A stretch of DNA of 64,000 bases, taken from contig OY969782.1 of NCBI GenBank assembly GCA_963703045.1, positions 2,801,461-2,865,460 on the forward strand, given 5' to 3'. The DNA comes from Miltoncostaea sp963703045 (GTDB lineage Bacteria; Actinomycetota; Thermoleophilia; Miltoncostaeales; Miltoncostaeaceae). A program made the translations under genes and the position numbers. Position 1 is the first letter of the stretch; the number at the start of each line of letters is the position of its first letter. Under the pieces are notes generated by a model. The model saw nothing but the letters and a program-made list of their open reading frames with translations. It had not been told where the DNA came from and made no database searches. Positions 59,084 through 64,000 of the stretch are shown one piece after another.

Positions 59084-61219
59084 CTATCCGGCGACCTGGT
59101 AGCCGCGGTCGTCGAGCGTCGCGAGGGCCCGGGCGAGCGACGACTCGCCGCGGGTGACGTCCCCGCGACCGGCGGCGAACCCCCGCCGCGAGTCCGACCC
59201 GGCGGCCGCGGCCATCCGCCGGTATCCGGCGGCCTGTGCGCGCAGCGCCGCGACGACCGCCTCGTTGAGGCCGGCCCCCTCCGGGCCGAGATCGACGTCG
59301 CCGAGCGCGCCCGCGGCCGTCGTGTGGGCGGTCGCCAACGAGGTCGCCGCCGCCGCCTGGCCGGTGGGCGTCGCCGCGTCGTCCAGCCGGTCGCGCAGGC
59401 GTACCCGGGCGGCGTCGAGGGTGGTGAGGGTCTGCGAGAGCAGGCTCGCGTACGCCGCGTCGGGCCCGATGGCCCGTGCCCGGACCGTGCCGCTCATCCG
59501 GAGGGTCGTGGCGGCGCCCGCGCACTCGGCCTGGAACGCCGGCTCGCCGCCGACGCAGGCGATGGTCTCGACGCCGTCGGTCGTCGGCACGACGAAGAGG
59601 GTCACCGGCGAGGCCAGTCCCTCGACCCCGAGATCGGCGTACCGGTAGGCGGCGATCTCGCCCAGCGCGACCGGGTCGTCCTGGGCGGGCGGGGCGTCGA
59701 GCCGCGCGACGAACGACGCCGGCAGCAGCGTGCGGCCCTCGCCGCGCGACACTCCCGCCACGAGGCGCCCGCCCGTGCCCGCGTCCGTGTCCGAGGCGTC
59801 CGGCCGGGCCGTCGCGGCATCCGCGAGGGTCAGCCCGGGCAGCGAGCCGCCGGCGCTCGAGCGCCACGCCCCGGGGATCGCGAGCGACCCGGTGCCCGCG
59901 CGCACCCGCACCGGCGGGACCGGCTCCTCGGACCCGGCGGTGCCGTCGTCGCCGCTCAGCCCTCCCGACGCGAGCAGGCCGCCCCCGGCGGCCAGGACGG
60001 CGAGGACGACGGCGGCGCCCACGAGGCGTCCGCGCCCGCGGGCCGGCGCGACGGGCGCCCGCTCGGTGCGGGCGGTGGGCGCGTGACGGGTGGGCGCGGT
60101 CGGCGGCGGCGCGTCCGTCGCGCCGGGCTCGGCGCCCGCCGGACGGGTCGCGGGCTCCGGGGTGCGGGTCGCGCCGACGGGCGCCGGTGTCGGCGCGCGG
60201 GTCGGCCCGGCGGCGGTCGGCGGGGTGGCGGGCGCCGGGGCGGCGACCGGAGCCGGCGTCGCGGGAGGGGCCGTCGCGGGCGGCGGGGTCGCGAGCGGCG
60301 GCGGCGTCACGATCGTGGCCGGAGGCGGCGGGGCGGTCACCGCCGGCGCGAACGTGCCGGGCAGCGGAACGCCCTCCATGGGGGTCACCGTCGGCGCGTC
60401 GACGGTCGCGCGCAGGGCGGCCGCCATCTCGACGGCCGAGCTCCAGCGCTCGGCCGGGTCCTTCGCCATCGCGTGCATGATCACCTCGGCCGCGGCCGGC
60501 GCCAGGCCGGGCAGGGCCTCGCGCGGGTCGGGGACCGGGCGCGTCACGTTGAGGAGCATCGACGCCGGGCCCTCCTCGGCGGCGACGAACGGCATGCGCC
60601 CCGTCGCGGCCTGGAACAGCACGGCTCCGACGGCGTAGAGGTCGGTCTGGGGGGAGCTGGCTTCGCCGAGTGCCTGCTCGGGCGCCCAGAACCCCGGCGT
60701 GCCCATCGCCATGCCGGCGCGGGTGACCTTGCTGGCCCCGGCCAGCCGGGCGATGCCGAAGTCGGCCACCCGCACGAGGCCCGAGGGCTCGAGGAGGATG
60801 TTGCTCGGCTTGATGTCGCGGTGGATGACCTCGCGCGCGTGGGCGGCGGCGAGCGCGCCGCAGACCTGGGTGCCGATGTCGACGCAGCGGGTCCAGGCCA
60901 GCGGCCCATCGGCCAGCTCGTCCTCGAGCGAGTTGCCGGGCACGAGCTCGAGCACCAGGTACAGCGCGCCGTCGGGCAGCCGCAGCATGTCGAACAGCGC
61001 GATGATGCCGGAGTGGCGCACACGCGCGAGCGTGCGCGCCTCGCGCCGGAACCGCTGCAGCAGATCGTCGTTGCGGGCGAGGTGGGGCAGCAGCGACTTG
61101 ATCGCCACCTCCCGCTCCAGCTCGTGGTCGAGCGCGCGGTAGACCTCGCCCATGCCGCCCACGCCGAGCCGCTCCAGCAGCTCGTAGCGGTCGGCCAGCA
61201 CGCTCCCGATGTCGATCAT
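59084..61219 (-). CDS. Membrane-anchored Ser/Thr protein kinase with Pro-rich linker
   Basis: A 711-residue PknB-like kinase. GVGGMGEVYRALD, EVAIKSLLP, VIHRDIKPSNILLEPSG and VADFGIARLAG show a complete kinase in the first ~275 residues. A Pro/Ala/Thr linker of about 110 residues follows, then one membrane segment (LVGAAVVLAVLAAGGG) and an outer domain of ~280 residues without PASTA repeats. Two cysteines (IACVGG, QAECAGA) may bridge in that domain. ATG 61219 begins the family MIDIGSVLADRYELLERLG. It faces the antiporter-linked kinase tail to tail. Confidence 0.93.
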   Translation of the reverse strand: MIDIGSVLADRYELLERLGVGGMGEVYRALDHELEREVAIKSLLPHLARNDDLLQRFRREARTLARVRHSGIIALFDMLRLPDGALYLVLELVPGNSLEDELADGPLAWTRCVDIGTQVCGALAAAHAREVIHRDIKPSNILLEPSGLVRVADFGIARLAGASKVTRAGMAMGTPGFWAPEQALGEASSPQTDLYAVGAVLFQAATGRMPFVAAEEGPASMLLNVTRPVPDPREALPGLAPAAAEVIMHAMAKDPAERWSSAVEMAAALRATVDAPTVTPMEGVPLPGTFAPAVTAPPPPATIVTPPPLATPPPATAPPATPAPVAAPAPATPPTAAGPTRAPTPAPVGATRTPEPATRPAGAEPGATDAPPPTAPTRHAPTARTERAPVAPARGRGRLVGAAVVLAVLAAGGGLLASGGLSGDDGTAGSEEPVPPVRVRAGTGSLAIPGAWRSSAGGSLPGLTLADAATARPDASDTDAGTGGRLVAGVSRGEGRTLLPASFVARLDAPPAQDDPVALGEIAAYRYADLGVEGLASPVTLFVVPTTDGVETIACVGGEPAFQAECAGAATTLRMSGTVRARAIGPDAAYASLLSQTLTTLDAARVRLRDRLDDAATPTGQAAAATSLATAHTTAAGALGDVDLGPEGAGLNEAVVAALRAQAAGYRRMAAAAGSDSRRGFAAGRGDVTRGESSLARALATLDDRGYQVAG

Positions 61220-61276
61220 GCGTCGCGCCTCCGGTCGCCGCGGCGGTGCCCGCGGACCGTCACGTCGTCACCCACC

Positions 61277-61636
61277 TCACCCGGGGATGATGACGCCGCC
61301 GCCGGGCGTCGGTGCGGGGGCGGGCGCCGGCGTCGGTGCGGGGGCGGGCGCCGGGGTGGGGCTCGGGGAGGGGGTGGGGGTGGGCGCGGGCGGAGGCTCC
61401 ACGACCACGGGGGGCCGCAGCGCGGGCAGCGCGGCGGCGTCGCGCGGCGGCGGGATGGCCGGTCCCTCGCGCCCCCCGTCGATACGGCCCGGCGCCGCGG
61501 GGGCGGGGGCCGGGGCGGACCCCTCGCCGCCGCCGCCCCCCATGCCCGAGCCCACCGCGAAGGCGCCGCCGAACCCGACCGCCACGATCAGCGCGGCGCC
61601 GGCCGCGAGCCGGCGGGGTGCTAGGACGCCCGGCAT
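61277..61636 (-). CDS. Small membrane-anchored Pro/Ala/Thr-rich protein
   Basis: A 119-residue protein: a short N-terminus, one hydrophobic segment (AAGALIVAVGFGGAFAVG-like, residues ~11-29), a Gly-rich turn and a C-terminal half of Pro, Ala and Thr (PTPSPSPTPAPAPAPTP). ATG 61636 overlaps the end of the surface-protein gene by 16 bases, so they form an operon. Such tails often span the cell wall; the function is unknown. The coding DNA of the tail contains a 24-base direct repeat. It lies 57 bases upstream of the kinase gene on the same strand. Confidence 0.55.
   Translation of the reverse strand: MPGVLAPRRLAAGAALIVAVGFGGAFAVGSGMGGGGGEGSAPAPAPAAPGRIDGGREGPAIPPPRDAAALPALRPPVVVEPPPAPTPTPSPSPTPAPAPAPTPAPAPAPTPGGGVIIPG
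61306..61353. repeat. 24-bp perfect tandem repeat, two copies
   Basis: Bases 61306-61329 and 61330-61353 are identical (each begins GCGTCGGTGCGGGGGCGG) and a third copy starts but decays. They encode the Pro-Ala-Pro-Thr tail of the small membrane protein, so copy number could vary by slippage. Confidence 0.8.
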
Positions 61637-63465
61637 GCCACCGCCCGGCCGCCGCGCACGCTGCAGCGCAGCTTGCGGGCATTCGAGCTCACGATGATCT
61701 TGGTGGCGCTCGACGTGAGCCGCGGGCCCGAGAGCCGCACGACGATCTCGGCGCCCTGCCGGAAGAGGTAGGGCCGCCCCCGGCCGTCGGTGAACAGGGG
61801 CAGCAGGTTCAGCGACAGCTGGGAGCCGGCGCGCGGCACCCGCAGCGTCACGGCGCCGGCCGACCCGCCCCGGCCGCCGAGGAAGTCGGCCGCCCGCCCG
61901 GCGATCGGCGCGAGGCGGACCTGGCGGCCGCGCAGGGTGAAGGTGCGCGAGAGGCTGCAGCCCTTGGTGCACTGCACGTGGACGCGGGCCGCCTGCAGGG
62001 CCGCCCGGGCCCGCACGGTGCGGTCGGTGGAGGGGTTGACCACGTGGACGCGCGCCACGAACGACCGCAGGTAGAGCCGCGAGTCGGGCAGCAGGCCGAG
62101 CGGCGCGCCGACGTCGGCGAGGATCTGGTTGGCGGGCCGGGTGGTGAGGGACAGCGTCTGCCCCACCGAGCGGGCGCCGGGGGTCTGGACGACCACGCGG
62201 TAGAAGTACGTGCGACCGCCGCGCAGGCCCGTGAGGTTGGCCCGGACCACGACGCCGTCGCCGTTGACCGACCGCGCGGGCGTGCGACGCGTCAGGCGCG
62301 TGCGCGAGGTGCCCCACTCGAAGAAGGCGGTCCCGGCCCGGCCCCGGGTCGAGATGACGGCCCCGAGGCGTGCGGTGCGCGCGCCGGTGGCCGCGGCCTG
62401 GCCGGTCTGCGCATCGGGGGTCGGCACGATCGTCGCGGCGAGCTGGTTGGGGCCGAAGGTGGTGCCCGCGGCGTTGGTCGCGACGACCCGGTAGTTGTAG
62501 GTGGTGCCGCCGGCCAGACCGGTCACGGTCGCGCGGACCGTCGCGGCGCCGAACGCCGCGCCGGCGTCCATGGGCGAGCTCTGGGCGCCGTAGGTGACCG
62601 TGGTGCCGTACTCGAAGCGGACCGTGGTCGGGAGGCCCCTGGCGTCGACCGAGGCGGCGAACGTCAGCGCGCCCTCGCCGGCGGCCGCGGTGCCGGCGGC
62701 GGGCGCGACGGCGGGCGGCTCGGGGTTCGGCGGGATGGCCAGGGTGTACAGGCCGGCGTCCGGGGCGCGGTCGAGCGCCGAGGCGAAGGTGGCGGTCTGC
62801 ACGAGGCCGAGGGTGATCCCCCGGCCGACGCCGACCTCCGTCCGGGCGAGCTGGATGCCGACCGCCCCGACCGTCGGGTCGAGGTTCTCCGAGATCACCA
62901 CCTCGCCGCCGCCCAGGGTGCGCACGAAGACCCACGCGTTGCCCACCCTGCGCTGCAGCTCGATGACGGGCGCGCCGCCGCCCGGCTGGCCGAAGAGCGC
63001 CACCGCGGTCTCCGCGCCGATCTGCTGCCCCGCGAGGGGCTGGGCGCCGGTCGCCGTGTTGCCGTCCGTGTTCAGGTACCAGACCACCACGTCGCCGTCA
63101 ACGAAGCGGGCCCCGCTGTTGACGTTGGTGAGGATGGAGGTCATCAGCAGGGTGTCGTCGGTCGCGATGCCCGCGTTGTTCTCGACGTGCAGGAGCTGGT
63201 TCGAGAGCAGGTCGACCGACTCGTCGCCGTTGCGCGTGTTGTCGTCGGCCGGATCGAGGAACGCCGGCGACTGGACGTCGAGCGCACGCGCCGGCGGGTC
63301 CGCGAGGGGGCCGTACGACGGGGTCGCGCCCGGGTCCGACATCTGGCGCGGAACGTCGCCGGCACCCGCCGCCGAGGCGGCGCCGGCCACCCCGAGCGCG
63401 CAGGCCGAGACCGCGAGCCCGATGGCGATGCGGCGGAGGCGGAGCGGGGAGGGGGGAGTCAGCAC
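61621..63465 (-). CDS. Secreted surface protein with fibronectin-like domains
   Basis: A 614-residue exported protein. From GTG 63465 there is a signal peptide (LRLRRIAIGLAVSACALGVAG, cleaved near ASA). An N-terminal domain of about 250 residues (SVDLLSNQLLHVENNAG, VVWYLNTDGNTATGAQ) looks like a lectin- or protease-complement-type beta fold. Two fibronectin-III-like units follow: TVRFEYGTTVTYG with GTTYNYRVVATNAAG, and FFEWGTSRTRLTR with GRTYFYRVVVQTPG. A further beta region has paired cysteines (VQCTKGCS, LRCSVRGGRAVAC). ATG 63504 is an alternative start. It is co-transcribed with the small Pro-rich protein below. Confidence 0.7.
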   Translation of the reverse strand: MLTPPSPLRLRRIAIGLAVSACALGVAGAASAAGAGDVPRQMSDPGATPSYGPLADPPARALDVQSPAFLDPADDNTRNGDESVDLLSNQLLHVENNAGIATDDTLLMTSILTNVNSGARFVDGDVVVWYLNTDGNTATGAQPLAGQQIGAETAVALFGQPGGGAPVIELQRRVGNAWVFVRTLGGGEVVISENLDPTVGAVGIQLARTEVGVGRGITLGLVQTATFASALDRAPDAGLYTLAIPPNPEPPAVAPAAGTAAAGEGALTFAASVDARGLPTTVRFEYGTTVTYGAQSSPMDAGAAFGAATVRATVTGLAGGTTYNYRVVATNAAGTTFGPNQLAATIVPTPDAQTGQAAATGARTARLGAVISTRGRAGTAFFEWGTSRTRLTRRTPARSVNGDGVVVRANLTGLRGGRTYFYRVVVQTPGARSVGQTLSLTTRPANQILADVGAPLGLLPDSRLYLRSFVARVHVVNPSTDRTVRARAALQAARVHVQCTKGCSLSRTFTLRGRQVRLAPIAGRAADFLGGRGGSAGAVTLRVPRAGSQLSLNLLPLFTDGRGRPYLFRQGAEIVVRLSGPRLTSSATKIIVSSNARKLRCSVRGGRAVACRAS

Positions 63466-63604
63466 GGCGGCCTCACGAGAGGGGGTGGGATCAAGGTCGA
63501 GCATCCGGCCTGGGGGGCGACCGGTCAACCCGCCGATCGGACGGGGTGCCCCGTGCCGGCGGACGGCGTGTCCACCCTCCGAGACCCTCCGCGCGACGGG
63601 TGCG

Positions 63605-64000
63605 TTACGGGAACCGCCGCACGACGAAGTGGCGCGTCAGCGTGACGACTCCACGCGAGCCGATCACGCGCACCCGTACCCGGTGCCGGCCCGGATCCAG
63701 GCCGCCCAGGTTGAGTCGGCGGACCCCGGCGGGCATCCCGCGGCGCCGCACCCCGCGAAGGTTCACGTACCGGGCCGGCCGCCGTCCCCGGGCCGCCTGC
63801 CGGCGCTGCAGCAGGGCGCTCACGACCACGCGCTCGCGGACGGTCAGCCGCACGAACCAGGTGCGGCCGGAGCGCCGCACCGCCGCGACCGGCCGCGCGA
63901 TCGCGCGCGTCGTCCGCGGGGCGGGGGGCGCCGCCGACGCGGCCGGCGGGGCCGGCTCGCGCGACGCGGCGTCGGCGCCGAAGGTCATGCCGCCGAGCGC
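63605..64000 (-). CDS. C-terminal part of a probable surface or secreted protein (partial)
   Basis: The frame is open from the right edge to a TAA at 63605, giving 131 visible codons. An in-frame ATG at 63988 exists, but the frame continues beyond it, so the real start is probably outside. The visible part has an Ala/Pro-rich stretch and then a basic beta domain (WFVRLTVRERVVVSALLQRR, LNLGGLDPGRHRVRVRVIGS) like the Ig-type repeats of exported proteins in this genome. The gap 63466-63604 before the next gene holds no feature I can name. Confidence 0.5.
   Translation of the reverse strand, partial: ALGGMTFGADAASREPAPPAASAAPPAPRTTRAIARPVAAVRRSGRTWFVRLTVRERVVVSALLQRRQAARGRRPARYVNLRGVRRRGMPAGVRRLNLGGLDPGRHRVRVRVIGSRGVVTLTRHFVVRRFP

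Noticed and set aside
1..64000. tRNA, rRNA, SRP RNA, CRISPR arrays, insertion sequences, prophage
   Set aside because: No cloverleaf, regularly spaced repeat, transposase or phage protein could be recognised on either strand; a covariance-model search would be needed for small RNAs.

Overview
The window is very GC-rich bacterial chromosome (third codon positions almost always G or C, TGA the usual stop). It is packed with housekeeping genes on both strands. The gene order scpB-rluB, then coaD, a SepIVA/DivIVA-like coiled coil, DUF177 and rpmF, then plsX, acpP, rnc, smc, ftsY, ffh, rpsP, KH, rimM, trmD, rplS and rnhB is that of Actinomycetota. Secreted fibronectin/Ig-like proteins, DUF3352 lipoproteins, many eukaryote-type Ser/Thr kinases and zinc-binding L28 and L32 point, as an inference, to a deep-branching actinobacterium such as Thermoleophilia. 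I see no tRNA, rRNA, CRISPR array, insertion sequence or prophage.

Layout. 1-1.2 kb: end of scpB, rluB, aroH. 1.2-5.3 kb (minus): nadB-nadA-nadC for NAD synthesis, plus a GYD-domain gene. 5.4-8.7 kb: hisC-type aminotransferase, DAHP synthase, ACT-domain prephenate dehydrogenase. 8.6-12.3 kb (minus): a large membrane protein with a split serine-hydrolase domain, an alpha/beta hydrolase and a 47-residue zinc ribbon. 12.3-22.7 kb: unknown protein, aroA-cmk-plsC-der, a DUF3352 lipoprotein, metK, priA. 22.8-25.6 kb: a GAF/HD-GYP remnant, then a nuclease-like protein overlapping a Ser/Thr kinase. 25.6-32.6 kb: def-fmt-rsmB-rpe-ribD-ribE-ribBA-ribH. 32.8-36.9 kb: a secreted protein, then a beta-phosphoglucomutase-like HAD enzyme with a GH65 phosphorylase. 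37-41.8 kb: rpmB (minus), recG-rsmD-coaD-sepIVA-like-DUF177-rpmF. 41.8-52.5 kb: plsX, acpP-rnc-smc-ftsY, ffh-rpsP-khpA-rimM-trmD, rplS-rnhB. 52.5-64 kb: yraN, an enolase-superfamily enzyme, two divergent CPA2 antiporters with USP-type tails, two more kinases, and three exported or surface proteins.

How it works together. The aromatic genes (aroH, hisC, aroF, tyrA, aroA) cover much of the shikimate-to-tyrosine route. plsX-acpP and plsC serve lipid synthesis. smc with scpB serves chromosome condensation, and ftsY/ffh protein targeting. The riboflavin operon is complete from ribD to ribH. Most operon members touch through 4-base ATGA or GTGA stop/start overlaps, so translational coupling is the rule. 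Several genes carry a TAnnnT -10 box only 6-8 bases before the start codon, which suggests leaderless mRNAs.

The sequence carries defects worth checking. Five conserved genes (nadB, the DUF3352 gene, rsmB, the HAD gene twice, smc) are each broken by what looks like one extra base. der has Leu for Ser in its first P-loop, and plsX and rnc lack an ordinary start codon. Together these look more like draft-assembly error than decay. The least explained biology lies in the membrane hydrolase at 8.6-11.3 kb, the nuclease-like/kinase pair at 23.3-25.6 kb and the antiporter/kinase cluster at 54-61 kb.
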